Positions 6,010 to 15,067 of a DNA stretch of 15,405 nt are shown piece after piece (within the stretch, counting starts at the first letter, position 1; every line of letters begins with the position of its first letter). The translations under genes were made by a program, and so were the position numbers. Location of the stretch: positions 1 through 15,405 of the forward strand of contig FR893253.1 of the NCBI GenBank assembly GCA_000436035.1. Reading direction: 5' to 3'. Source of the DNA: Prevotella sp. CAG:732 (GTDB lineage: Bacteria > Bacteroidota > Bacteroidia > Bacteroidales > Bacteroidaceae). The notes under the pieces were generated by a model. The model saw nothing but the letters and a program-made list of their open reading frames with translations. It searched no databases and was not told the DNA's origin.

Positions 6010-9000
6010 ATGAAGCAAAGAGGATTCTTATTGAAATCTACTTGTCTCGCAAGCCTTTTGGTAGGAGCGCCTGTTCAGATGTTCCCTCCACTTTCAGCCA
6101 ATGCGCAAAAAGTACGTCCTTCTGATGATGGATGGAAAGAGGAAAAGGTGACATTGCGAGTAAGTAATGAGACATTGGGAAGTGTGCTGACGAAAGTAGC
6201 CAAGTCGGTCAATGCCGATTTGATTTTCCAGGGTGTGACACTTGTGGGTATCAATGATCTCACCACCTTGAATGTCAAGGACAAACCACTTGACAAGGTG
6301 CTGGGCGAATTGATTGGTAACCAAAATGTTCGCATCGACTACCAAGGTGGACACCGTGCCATCGTCATATCTTCTTACGAACGACAAGAAGACGATGCGC
6401 AGAGTTTTATTATTGGTGGTGTAATCATTGGAGGTGACGACCACCAACCATTGGTGGGTGCTACCGTATCAGTCACCAATGGAACCAAGCAGAAGGGCAC
6501 TTCTGGATGTATTACCGATGAGGATGGTAAGTTCAGTTTGCGCATCAACCGTAAGTCATCCATCAGTATTTCTTATATCGGTTACGAGACCAAGTCTATC
6601 CAGATTCTTCGTCCAAATCGTGATATGAAGATTGTGTTGACAGCCAATGCCACCAATATGGATGAGGTGGTTGTTACAGGTATCAGCCGACGCAACAAGA
6701 AGAGCTTTACTGGTAACTATGTTACGGTGAAGGGTGACGAATTGCGCCGTATCGATCCAAACAATATATTGAAGAGCCTTCAGTTCTTTGACCCTAGTTT
6801 CAAGGTGAAGGAGAACAACTCGAATGGTTCTGACCCTACTGCGCAGCCAGAGTTTCAGATGCGTGGTGACCAATCGCTGGGTTCTGTGTCTAACATGAAC
6901 TCTATGGACTTGTTGCTTGACAACGTATCAAGTCGTCCGAATACACCTTTGTTTGTACTCGATGGTTTCGTAGTACCTATGACTCGTATCCTTTCCCTCG
7001 ACCCAGAGCGTATTGACGATGTGACAATCCTCAAGGATGCTGCCGCTACCTCTATCTATGGTTCGAAGGCAAGTAATGGCGTTGTGGTTATCACTACCAA
7101 GGTGGCTCCTGATGGTGCCTTGTCTGTGGCTTACAATGGAACATTGACTATTCAGTCACCAGACTTGACCGATTATAACATGATGAATGCAGCCGAGAAG
7201 TTGCAGACTGAGTGGATGGCAGGTGTTTATGACCCTAATAGCGTAAGCAGCATGAACCGCTATAACGAATTGCGTCGCAATGTGTTGGCAGGTGTTGATT
7301 CCTATTGGCTCTCACAACCTTTGCGTACAGCCGTACAGACACGTCACTCCTTGACTGCCGCAGGTGGTACGGATGTGTTCAGATATAGCTTGGGTGTCAA
7401 TGCAGCCTTCCAACCAGGTGTGATGAAGGGATCATCCAACAATACCAAGGGTGTTGACTTCTCCATGACTTATCGTAAGAAGCGTGTTACCGTAGGAGCC
7501 AACATCAACTTGTCGGAAACATCTGGTAACAATTCTCCATACGGTTCCTATTCATCTTATAGTCAGGCAAACCCATACTACCGCATGACCAATGCGCAAG
7601 GAGGTTATGACCAGATATTGGATAACTTTACTGCTGCGGGAAGTACTACCGTAACTAACCCACTTTACAACTCAAATATCGGTGTCAAGGACTTCTCTAG
7701 AAGCCTCAGCATAGCCAGCAGTTTGAACTTCGAGTACATGATTCTCGACAACTTGCGCTTCACGGAGTCTTTGCAATATACTCGTGGAACTGCACGTACA
7801 GAAAGATTCTTGCCTGCTGACCATACAAATTTTGCCAACGAGACAGACAAGACTTTGAAGGGTAGTTATACCAAGAACACTGGTGAGTCCACCTCTTGGT
7901 CTAGCAACATGGGTATCAACTACAACTTGCCTATCGACAAGCACTTGATCAGTATGTTTGCCAACTGGACTGTGAATGAGGATCGCAATAACTATGTGAA
8001 CCTTTCTGCCACTGGTTATCCTGACCGTCACATGGATGATTTCATCTTCGGTAACAAGATGTCAACCAATCCAAGTGGTTCGGAAGCCATATCACGTACC
8101 ATGAGCTTTATCGGACAGATTTCATATAGCTATGACAATAGATACTCTGTTGATTTCAACTTGAGTGAGGAGAACTCCTCTCGCTATACCAATAATAACT
8201 TTACCCCATTCTGGTCAACCGGTGTACGCTGGAATGCTTATCGAGAGAAATGGCTCGAAGGTCGTATCTCCAACTTGGTGTTCCGTGCTACTTATGGTGT
8301 GACTGGTGAGCAAAGTTCTAGTCCTTACGAGACCATTGAGTTCTATACCTTCACCAATACGATGAAACCATACAACTCATTCGGAACCTTGGGTGCAATG
8401 TTGCAGGGTTTGAACAATCCTGACTTGAAGTGGGCTAAGACCGACCAGTTGAGCTTGGGAGTTGACATCGGTTTCTGGAAGAACCGCATCAATGCTTCGT
8501 TCAACTACTACAACAACATCACTCGCCAAATGATGACCCAGTATGACTTGGCTCCATCTACCGGTTTCAACTCTCAGAACATCAATGCAGGTGAGTTGCA
8601 GAACCGTGGTTTCGATGTGTCTTTGAATGTCATCGCTTACCAGAACTTGCGTAAGCAACTCTATTGGACCATCAATGCCAACGCCAACCATAACAAGAAC
8701 AAGATTCGTAAGATCTCGGATTATCTCCGTAAGATCAACGAGCGCCAGTTGGCTTCCAAGAGTGCGCCACTGCCAATCTTGCAAGAGGGCTATTCTACCA
8801 CCACCTTGTTTACGGTTCGTTCCTTGGGTATCGACCCAGTGACAGGTAAGGAAGTGTTCTTGACACGTGATGGACAGAAGACCTTTGAATGGAACAGTAA
8901 TGACAAGGTGCCAGTAGGTGATACCAATCCAAAGGTGAGCGGTACCATCAGTAGCTCACTCAACTATAAGGACTTGACCTTCAATGTCGGTTTCACTTAT

Positions 9001-9399
9001 AAGTGGGGTGGTATTGTATATAACTCTACCTTAGTGGACAAGATTGAGAATCGTAACATCGCTTACAACTTGGACAAGCGTGCTATGACCAGCCGTTGGC
9101 AGAAGCCAGGAGATGTTACCTATTTCAAGAAGTTCTCCTTGGATGCCAGTGCTAGTCAGACAGAGCAGAGTACACGTTTCATCATGGATGATGACGAGTT
9201 GAAGATGTCAACCATGAGCGTGGGCTATCGTATGCGCTATGAGAAGTTCAACTTCTTGCGCAAGATGAATATTGATGTCTTGTCGCTCAACTTCACGACA
9301 AACGACTTGTTCAGACTGTCTCGCATCAAGATGGAGAGAGGTATGGATTATCCATTCGCTCGCTCATATACATTATCTCTGTCACTTATCTTCAAATAA
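6010..9399 (+). CDS. SusC/RagA family TonB-linked outer membrane transporter with STN domain
   Basis: A 1129-residue TonB-dependent importer of the outer membrane. Order of parts: signal peptide (about 1-32, ending SANAQ); an STN domain (about 46-121, VTLRVSNETLGSVLTKVAKS ... GHRAIVIS), which in related proteins contacts a membrane anti-sigma factor; a carboxypeptidase-D-like beta-sandwich (about 134-213, with LVGATVSV and TDEDGKFSLRI); the TonB-box-like MDEVVVTG (217-224); the plug (about 225-365, with PLFVLDGF and the hallmark ATSIYGSKASNGVVVITTK at 346-364); then a 22-strand-type beta barrel to the C terminus (SYTLSLSLIFK). Length is usual for the family. The SusD gene starts 11 nt after the stop. 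Ligand cannot be read from the sequence. The STN domain suggests control by an extracytoplasmic sigma/anti-sigma pair, which is not in this window. Confidence 0.96.
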   Translation: MKQRGFLLKSTCLASLLVGAPVQMFPPLSANAQKVRPSDDGWKEEKVTLRVSNETLGSVLTKVAKSVNADLIFQGVTLVGINDLTTLNVKDKPLDKVLGELIGNQNVRIDYQGGHRAIVISSYERQEDDAQSFIIGGVIIGGDDHQPLVGATVSVTNGTKQKGTSGCITDEDGKFSLRINRKSSISISYIGYETKSIQILRPNRDMKIVLTANATNMDEVVVTGISRRNKKSFTGNYVTVKGDELRRIDPNNILKSLQFFDPSFKVKENNSNGSDPTAQPEFQMRGDQSLGSVSNMNSMDLLLDNVSSRPNTPLFVLDGFVVPMTRILSLDPERIDDVTILKDAAATSIYGSKASNGVVVITTKVAPDGALSVAYNGTLTIQSPDLTDYNMMNAAEKLQTEWMAGVYDPNSVSSMNRYNELRRNVLAGVDSYWLSQPLRTAVQTRHSLTAAGGTDVFRYSLGVNAAFQPGVMKGSSNNTKGVDFSMTYRKKRVTVGANINLSETSGNNSPYGSYSSYSQANPYYRMTNAQGGYDQILDNFTAAGSTTVTNPLYNSNIGVKDFSRSLSIASSLNFEYMILDNLRFTESLQYTRGTARTERFLPADHTNFANETDKTLKGSYTKNTGESTSWSSNMGINYNLPIDKHLISMFANWTVNEDRNNYVNLSATGYPDRHMDDFIFGNKMSTNPSGSEAISRTMSFIGQISYSYDNRYSVDFNLSEENSSRYTNNNFTPFWSTGVRWNAYREKWLEGRISNLVFRATYGVTGEQSSSPYETIEFYTFTNTMKPYNSFGTLGAMLQGLNNPDLKWAKTDQLSLGVDIGFWKNRINASFNYYNNITRQMMTQYDLAPSTGFNSQNINAGELQNRGFDVSLNVIAYQNLRKQLYWTINANANHNKNKIRKISDYLRKINERQLASKSAPLPILQEGYSTTTLFTVRSLGIDPVTGKEVFLTRDGQKTFEWNSNDKVPVGDTNPKVSGTISSSLNYKDLTFNVGFTYKWGGIVYNSTLVDKIENRNIAYNLDKRAMTSRWQKPGDVTYFKKFSLDASASQTEQSTRFIMDDDELKMSTMSVGYRMRYEKFNFLRKMNIDVLSLNFTTNDLFRLSRIKMERGMDYPFARSYTLSLSLIFK

Positions 9400-9410
9400 T
9401 ATTGTAAATT

Positions 9411-10853
9411 ATGAAATTCAGATTATTATATATAGGTGTAATAGCAGTGGCTTCTGCCTGCCTGACCTCATGCTCAGACTGGTTTGATGTCAGTCCTAAG
9501 ACCGACGTGAAGGCAGAAGAGTTGTTTGAGACACCAGAGGGTTTTGAGAGTGCCTTGGCTGGTATCTATATCTCCTTGACGGATGAAGACAGCTACGGAC
9601 ACGACATGAGCTTTGGCCTTATCGACCAGTTGGCTCAACTTTACGACCGCATTCCAGACGGAACTACCGATCGTGAGGCAATCTATCAGTATGAACAGCA
9701 ATCAGATGGCTACTACACCAAGTCTCGTTTGGCAGCAATTTGGCTGAAGTCTTACAACTTGATTGCCAATGCCAATAACCTCATCAAGTGGTTGGATAAG
9801 AATGGAACACGAGTTCTCGATGAACAGACTCGCAACCTCTATTATGGTGAGGCATACGCCTTGAGAGCTTATCTCCATTTCGACTTGTTGCGTGGCTGGG
9901 GACCTATGAATTATCAGACAGGTAAGTCAACCTTGACGATTCCATATCGTGAGGTAGCAAACAGTGAGAAACTTCCTCGCCTCTCAGCCGAGACTATCGT
10001 ACAGAAAATAGAGGCAGACTTGGAGAAAGCCGAGCAATACCTGGCAGCAGACAAGGCTACCAACCTGGCAGACAATGAGCGTAGAAATCGTATGAACTAT
10101 TATGCGGTGAAAGCTTTGGAGGCTCGTGTGGCTTGCTATGCAGGAGAGGCAGACAAGGCTATTGCCAGTGCAGAGGAGGTAATCAACCATAGTGGTTTGG
10201 CTTTGCAGACTTCCAATACCAATGATCCTGCTCAATATACAGAGACACTCTTTGGCATCAACAAGTATCAGATGAGCGACAATATCTCGTCTTATTTTGC
10301 CGAAGGGCCTAGCTTCACTACTCAGTATTGGACAAGTTTGGCAAACTACAAGCGTATCTTCGAGGCAGAGGGTAACGAGCGTGATGCTGACATCCGTGCC
10401 CGTCGTGGTGCTGGAGTTTATGTATATGATGGAGTGAGTCGTGTCATCAGTCGTAAGTATCTGAAGAATGACGATGGCATCATCCCATTGGTTCGTCTTC
10501 CGGAGATGTATTACATCCTTTGCGAGATGTCACCATTGGCAGATGCACCACGATATATCAACATCGTAAGAAGTCGTCGTGGTATCTCCAACTCTTCAGC
10601 TTATACCTCATTTGCTAATGAGGATGCTAGAACTGAGGCTTTGAGCAAGGAATATCGTAAGGAGTTCTATGCAGAGGGTCAATACTTCTATTTCTTGAAA
10701 CGTCATGGTATCACCTCTCTTGATTACTCTCACGATGTAAATACCGATGATGTCGTGAGCATGTCGGAAAACCGTTATGTATTCCCATTGCCAGATGGTG
10801 AGAAGGAATATGGATGGACAGATGAGGAATCTAACAATACATCAAACAATTAA
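9411..10853 (+). CDS. SusD/RagB family nutrient-binding outer membrane lipoprotein
   Basis: A 480-residue surface lipoprotein that should close over the SusC barrel as a ligand-binding lid. The lipobox is LTSC with Cys21 as the lipidated residue, followed by SDWFDV. Family hallmarks are visible: the N-terminal block FETPEGFESALAGIY (39-53), the tetratricopeptide-like helix YYGEAYALRAYLHFDLLRGWG (144-164), the block IPLVRLPEMYYILCEM with a following RSRRGI, and the C-terminal KEYRKEFYAEGQYFYFLKRHG. It lies 11 nt behind the SusC gene and 2 nt before the DUF4843 gene, as expected for co-translation. Its size is slightly below many glycan SusDs. The ligand is unknown. Confidence 0.95.
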   Translation: MKFRLLYIGVIAVASACLTSCSDWFDVSPKTDVKAEELFETPEGFESALAGIYISLTDEDSYGHDMSFGLIDQLAQLYDRIPDGTTDREAIYQYEQQSDGYYTKSRLAAIWLKSYNLIANANNLIKWLDKNGTRVLDEQTRNLYYGEAYALRAYLHFDLLRGWGPMNYQTGKSTLTIPYREVANSEKLPRLSAETIVQKIEADLEKAEQYLAADKATNLADNERRNRMNYYAVKALEARVACYAGEADKAIASAEEVINHSGLALQTSNTNDPAQYTETLFGINKYQMSDNISSYFAEGPSFTTQYWTSLANYKRIFEAEGNERDADIRARRGAGVYVYDGVSRVISRKYLKNDDGIIPLVRLPEMYYILCEMSPLADAPRYINIVRSRRGISNSSAYTSFANEDARTEALSKEYRKEFYAEGQYFYFLKRHGITSLDYSHDVNTDDVVSMSENRYVFPLPDGEKEYGWTDEESNNTSNN

Positions 10854-10855
10854 TT

Positions 10856-12172
10856 ATGAAACGACATTTAAATACATTATACATATTGGGAATGGTCATC
10901 CTCGCAGGTGTCTTCTCTGCTTGTAGCAAGGAAGATCCAACCTTGTTTGGAGGTGAATCGGATGGCTTCTACTTCAATTATGACTCTAAGGATGACTTGA
11001 CTTCCACTATCAACTTCGCCGACTCTGTAGTTACAGAGCCAGAGGTGGGATATGTACCTGTTCGTATCCGTCTCTTGGGTCATTTGTCAGACAAGGTAAC
11101 TCCTATTACCCTCAAGGCTGATGCTGTAGATGGATATGATGTGGCTTCGGTTACTTTGCCAAAGGTGGAGTTGAAGGCAGGTGCATACGACACTACCGTG
11201 TATGTAGCAGTAGCTCGCCCTGCACAAGAAAATGTCACTTATGCGGCAAAGATTTCCTTTGAGCAAGGGGATAAGAGCATGAAGGACTTCGACAGCTTCA
11301 TTATCTATACTACAGAGTCATATACCGAGCCATCCAATTGGGATGATGACATCTATGGCGCTTATAGCAAGGATAAGTATAAGTTTATCGCCAAGACTTT
11401 GAGAAAGGCTGATTTTTGCAATGATAGAAGTGACGTGCAGTGCAATACTTACAATCCGGCTTTGATTACTGCCGTAAGAGAGTGGCATAAGGAAAATCCT
11501 AACGAAGCGATTCCATACGACATTCCTTTCTTGGGAGGTGATTACTATTATGGTGAGTACGACCAACCAGATTATTGGGGTGATCTTCAGGACAAGTACT
11601 TTGGCGATTATGATGGTTATGGCTTTGGTACTTTGGCTTCAAGCTTGGGTATTAACACTCAGAATGAGGAGCAAGAATTGGGATCTAATAATGAGCAAGT
11701 TCTTGTGGCAGCCAACAAAAATGCCGTTCGCCTCATGATGGAGAACTACAACAATCTGTTTGAGCAAGGCTACAGCTTCTGGGCATTCAACTCTGCGTTT
11801 AGTGTTCCAATGGTGGATGGCGTAGATTATGACGTTGTGGAACCAGCCTTCTGGACAGATGAGCAGACTAAGCCTATGATAGAGAAATATTATGGTGCTT
11901 ACTCCGCAGACAAGTACAAGAAGATGATTCAGATAGCCAAGCAAGAGGCAGGTGATAGTTTCAAGCCATTCACACTCTTCCCAGTGTCATTGCAATGGGA
12001 TGATGCCAGTATGCAGAATGTTCCAGTATGGGACGCTAATGCCAACTGGAATTGGATGTACTATGGCGAGCAGGTCATCTATTATCTCTACACTATGTTT
12101 AAGGCAGCGGAACCAAACTTGTTCCCTGATGGTGTCGTAGAGCCAGAAGCCAAGAGCCAGAAGAGAAAATAA
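10856..12172 (+). CDS. DUF4843 family lipoprotein with an extended C-terminal region
   Basis: A 438-residue lipoprotein with lipobox FSAC (lipidated Cys23) followed by SKEDP. Residues about 30-155 have the DUF4843 pattern: GFYFNYDSKDDLTSTINFADS, then VPVRIRLLGHLSD, beta-strand-rich, and YAAKISFEQGDKSM. DUF4843 proteins are encoded directly after SusD in Bacteroidota loci and are thought to be accessory surface proteins; no enzymatic activity is established to my knowledge. About 280 further residues follow. They include a cysteine pair (188 and 196) and a stretch at 227-258 very rich in Tyr and Asp. The start codon is 2 nt after the SusD stop, so translation is probably coupled. I infer a surface-exposed role in ligand capture next to SusCD. 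Confidence 0.8.
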   Translation: MKRHLNTLYILGMVILAGVFSACSKEDPTLFGGESDGFYFNYDSKDDLTSTINFADSVVTEPEVGYVPVRIRLLGHLSDKVTPITLKADAVDGYDVASVTLPKVELKAGAYDTTVYVAVARPAQENVTYAAKISFEQGDKSMKDFDSFIIYTTESYTEPSNWDDDIYGAYSKDKYKFIAKTLRKADFCNDRSDVQCNTYNPALITAVREWHKENPNEAIPYDIPFLGGDYYYGEYDQPDYWGDLQDKYFGDYDGYGFGTLASSLGINTQNEEQELGSNNEQVLVAANKNAVRLMMENYNNLFEQGYSFWAFNSAFSVPMVDGVDYDVVEPAFWTDEQTKPMIEKYYGAYSADKYKKMIQIAKQEAGDSFKPFTLFPVSLQWDDASMQNVPVWDANANWNWMYYGEQVIYYLYTMFKAAEPNLFPDGVVEPEAKSQKRK

Positions 12173-12193
12173 ATATTCTAAAACAGAAGGATT

Positions 12194-13951
12194 ATGAAAA
12201 AAATACTATATGTTGCCATGAGTGCTTTGATGCTCACTTCCTGCTATGAGGATAAAGGCAACTATGATTATCATTTCGATGATCTCAACAAGGTCGATAT
12301 CAGTGATGTGACCTACACGCCGAGTGCATACGAGGGCGTGTCGGGTAGTGTCATCGAAATCCAGATGCCTATGACGGAAGACAAGGTGCAGAGAGTGGAA
12401 GCCAATCTAAAGCAGACCTTGGCTGACAACTATGACAACCTTGACTTCACTTGGTATTCTTCCTATACGGTAACGGAAACCAATCCGATGACAGGTCGTG
12501 AGACAACCAAGACGCTCCGTGACACACTTCATACAAGAGGTTATGTCGATTTGGATTTCCCTGCCAATACCGATAGAAGTTATAACTTGATGATGGTAGT
12601 AAAGGACAAGACTACCGATTTGGATTACTATGCCAACTTGAATGTAAAGACTCGTCTCTTGTTCAAGAATAGCTTGTTCTTCTTGCATCAGAAGGGTAGC
12701 GAGACCTACTTGGGTAACGTGGAGAAGATAGGAAGCAGTTTGGAGAGCAGAAGCAATGCTTATCAGACTGCCTTCCCAACTGCTACCGACAATGTCTTCT
12801 CAAATGCCATCAAATTGGGCTTCACCACTTATGTTCCTTCCCGAATGGCTGTGGGTGCTTTGATGGTATTCAATTCGGATGGACGTGGTTATTCTTATAA
12901 TACCTTGAAAGGACTCCAGCGCTTTGATGTGCCATTGGTTCCTACAGGGGCAACCTCATTTGTGGCTAGCCGACTTATTGATGTGGGTAGTAGTTCTACG
13001 TATAATAAGTTTGACTGTTTGATTTCTCGTGATGGTCAGTATTATATTGGCAAGATAGCTCCTTACTTCATGGTGCCTGGAGCTGCTTCCAATGATGACA
13101 CACTCCATCCTGGTGATTATCAGGTGACCGCAGCTACTGTTACGGCAGACAACTTCGTCTTGTGGGATGCCAAGAATAATCGATTCATCTATCAGTCGAA
13201 TGGTGACAATGTTCCTGTTTGGAATATGGATGGACTAGCTGGCACACAGAGTTCTATGGCAGTCAAGGATGCTCATGTAGATTTCTCTTCCTTGGGTTCG
13301 TTGTCACCAGTGGGCAAGCAGGCTGTATATGCTTTCATCGCTTCTCACTCTGAGTTCTTTGAGGATGCCAAGCCACAATTCATCTTCAAGGACAATGCAG
13401 ACAACTTCTATCTCTATGAGTTGACTTCTGTCGATGGTGGAAAGAATAGTAAGGCGAAGGCTACAAGAGGTGGTGACGATGAGGATGCTTCTTCTTCAGA
13501 GGCAGCCTATACCATCACAGGCAAGCGCCTTCCTGATTTCCATCCGGGCAGCAACTTGGCTAGCTTCACTTACAACCCTTGGTTCTCTACCAACTATATC
13601 TTCTATGCCAAGGATGACCAGGTGATTCGTCACAATCTGTCGAATGGTGATGAGGAAGTAATCTATACGGCTCCAGTGGGCTATACAGTAAGCATCATCA
13701 AGTTCCGTACTTATGACTCAGAGAGTAATAGTACGTTGTCGTCCAACTTCGGTGATTTAGGTCTTTACCTCAGCATCGGTATGAACAAGGGTGACAATGG
13801 TGCAGTGGCAGAAATCAAGCTCACTACTTCTGCCGATGTGGATGAGAGTTATACGATGTTCTGTGACAAGGATGCTGACGGCAATGCCTTCGGCAAAATC
13901 CTTGATGTGCAGTTCGCTCACATGTATTCATTCAGTAAAGATAGTCAATGA
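12194..13951 (+). CDS. PKD-like family lipoprotein
   Basis: A 585-residue lipoprotein. The lipobox is LTSC with lipidated Cys17, followed by YEDKGNYDY, the characteristic opening of the Bacteroidota PKD-like lipoprotein family that accompanies SusC/SusD and DUF4843 genes. Residues about 30-155 look like one or two Ig/PKD-type beta-sandwiches (LDFTWYSSY ... YNLMMVVKDKTTDLDY); the remainder is beta-rich and may form a propeller-like domain, but I cannot prove that. A polar linker sits at 417-438 (KAKATRGGDDEDASSSEAA within it), and a calcium-loop-like DKDADG at 558-563 near the end. It starts 21 nt after the DUF4843 gene, and its stop codon overlaps the next start by 4 nt. It is probably a surface partner of SusCD that binds the ligand; there is no sign of an active site. 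Confidence 0.85.
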   Translation: MKKILYVAMSALMLTSCYEDKGNYDYHFDDLNKVDISDVTYTPSAYEGVSGSVIEIQMPMTEDKVQRVEANLKQTLADNYDNLDFTWYSSYTVTETNPMTGRETTKTLRDTLHTRGYVDLDFPANTDRSYNLMMVVKDKTTDLDYYANLNVKTRLLFKNSLFFLHQKGSETYLGNVEKIGSSLESRSNAYQTAFPTATDNVFSNAIKLGFTTYVPSRMAVGALMVFNSDGRGYSYNTLKGLQRFDVPLVPTGATSFVASRLIDVGSSSTYNKFDCLISRDGQYYIGKIAPYFMVPGAASNDDTLHPGDYQVTAATVTADNFVLWDAKNNRFIYQSNGDNVPVWNMDGLAGTQSSMAVKDAHVDFSSLGSLSPVGKQAVYAFIASHSEFFEDAKPQFIFKDNADNFYLYELTSVDGGKNSKAKATRGGDDEDASSSEAAYTITGKRLPDFHPGSNLASFTYNPWFSTNYIFYAKDDQVIRHNLSNGDEEVIYTAPVGYTVSIIKFRTYDSESNSTLSSNFGDLGLYLSIGMNKGDNGAVAEIKLTTSADVDESYTMFCDKDADGNAFGKILDVQFAHMYSFSKDSQ

Positions 13952-15054
13952 TACAACGCATATCTATGGCACTGCTCGCTTTGGCGAGTGGTGCTTTTCA
14001 GGTTTACGCCCAGTCTAATATGACCGTGTCGGGCAAGATAGAGGGAATACCATCCGGGCAACTTGTTTTGGTGGCTCAGGTGGGTGAGAATCAAGTGGAT
14101 ACCTTGGGTGCGGCTTCTTTCAAGGCACCTAAGTTTCAGTTGAAAGCGATGGTCAAGGAACCTGTCATGGCGCAGTTGGTTGTGAAAGGTTATGGTGGTG
14201 GTTTCAACTTCATTGCGGAACCTAATGCCAAGTACCAAGCTTTCCTCTGCAATGACAATAGAGCCTATGTCAAGGGAGGCACTCTGCAAGATGAGTGGAC
14301 GGCTTTCTCCAAGCGCTCGGCTGAGTTGCATGAGCAAGCCAAGGCAATGCAAGAGCGTTACGATGCTTTGAGAGCTGCCAATAAGTTCCGCAGTGCCAGT
14401 GCTACCAACGACTCTCTGCAAACGCTTCGTCAGTCGGTTCATACCGAGACGCAGGCTTTCTTGCAGAAGCATGACGATGTGTTGGCTGCCTATACTTACA
14501 ATAGCAATGCCTTGATGGCAGAGTTGAACCTAGAGGAAACTCGTCGCTTATATAACTCCATGGGTGAGGGGGCTAAGAATACCCCTAGTGGCAGAATCAT
14601 GTTGCAGCGCATCCAACGCATGGAGAAGGTGACGCAAGGCAAGAAGGCTCCTGACTTCACTTTGCAAGACCTACAAGGCAATGTCGTTACCCTCAGTCAA
14701 GTGAAGGCGAAGGTGAAAATCGTTGACTTCTGGGCTTCTTGGTGCGGACCTTGTCGCCTCAACAATCCTTCGTTGAAGAAGATTTATGAGAAGTATCATG
14801 AGAAGGGATTGGAAATCATCAGTGTTTCGCTCGACAACGTGAAAGACCGTTGGGAGAAAGCGGTGAGCCAAGATGGATTGCCATGGATCAATGTCAGTTC
14901 CCTGAAGGGATGGAAGTGCGAGGTAGCACAGACCTACGATGTGAAGAGTGTGCCTGCTATCTTCATCCTCGATGGCGAGAACCATATCATCGCAACCAAC
15001 CTCAGAGGAGATAAGTTGGATGCTTTCCTCAATGAGAAACTAACAAACAACTAA
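13948..15054 (+). CDS. TlpA family disulfide reductase with N-terminal DUF4369-type domain
   Basis: A 368-residue periplasmic thioredoxin-fold protein. The signal peptide spans about 1-21 (QVYA|QSN). Residues 24-110 form the DUF4369-type beta domain (MTVSGKIEGIPSGQLVLVAQ), and about 112-225 a helical connector. From 231 a TlpA/ResA-like domain begins (GKKAPDFTLQDLQGNVVTLS), with active site WCGPC (Cys266 and Cys269) and the cis-proline Pro336 in SVPAIFI. All residues for thiol-disulfide exchange are present, so an active reductase or oxidoreductase is expected. One extra cysteine (324) lies between the active site and the cis-Pro. Its ATG overlaps the stop of the PKD-like gene (ATGA), pointing to translational coupling. 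The true partner could be an imported ligand, a periplasmic protein, or the neighbouring TlpA-like proteins; nothing in the sequence decides between these. Confidence 0.93.
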   Translation: MIQRISMALLALASGAFQVYAQSNMTVSGKIEGIPSGQLVLVAQVGENQVDTLGAASFKAPKFQLKAMVKEPVMAQLVVKGYGGGFNFIAEPNAKYQAFLCNDNRAYVKGGTLQDEWTAFSKRSAELHEQAKAMQERYDALRAANKFRSASATNDSLQTLRQSVHTETQAFLQKHDDVLAAYTYNSNALMAELNLEETRRLYNSMGEGAKNTPSGRIMLQRIQRMEKVTQGKKAPDFTLQDLQGNVVTLSQVKAKVKIVDFWASWCGPCRLNNPSLKKIYEKYHEKGLEIISVSLDNVKDRWEKAVSQDGLPWINVSSLKGWKCEVAQTYDVKSVPAIFILDGENHIIATNLRGDKLDAFLNEKLTNN

Positions 15055-15067
15055 CAAGATAATAATT

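Noticed and set aside
6010..10853. A classical polysaccharide utilisation locus
   Set aside because: SusC and SusD are present, but no carbohydrate-active enzyme or SusR/hybrid regulator is seen; the neighbours are TlpA-like and accessory lipoproteins, so a glycan substrate is not supported by this window.
13945..14472. A 175-codon minus-strand frame opposite the TlpA gene
   Set aside because: It overlaps the signal peptide and DUF4369 parts of a well-supported gene, and shows no domain.
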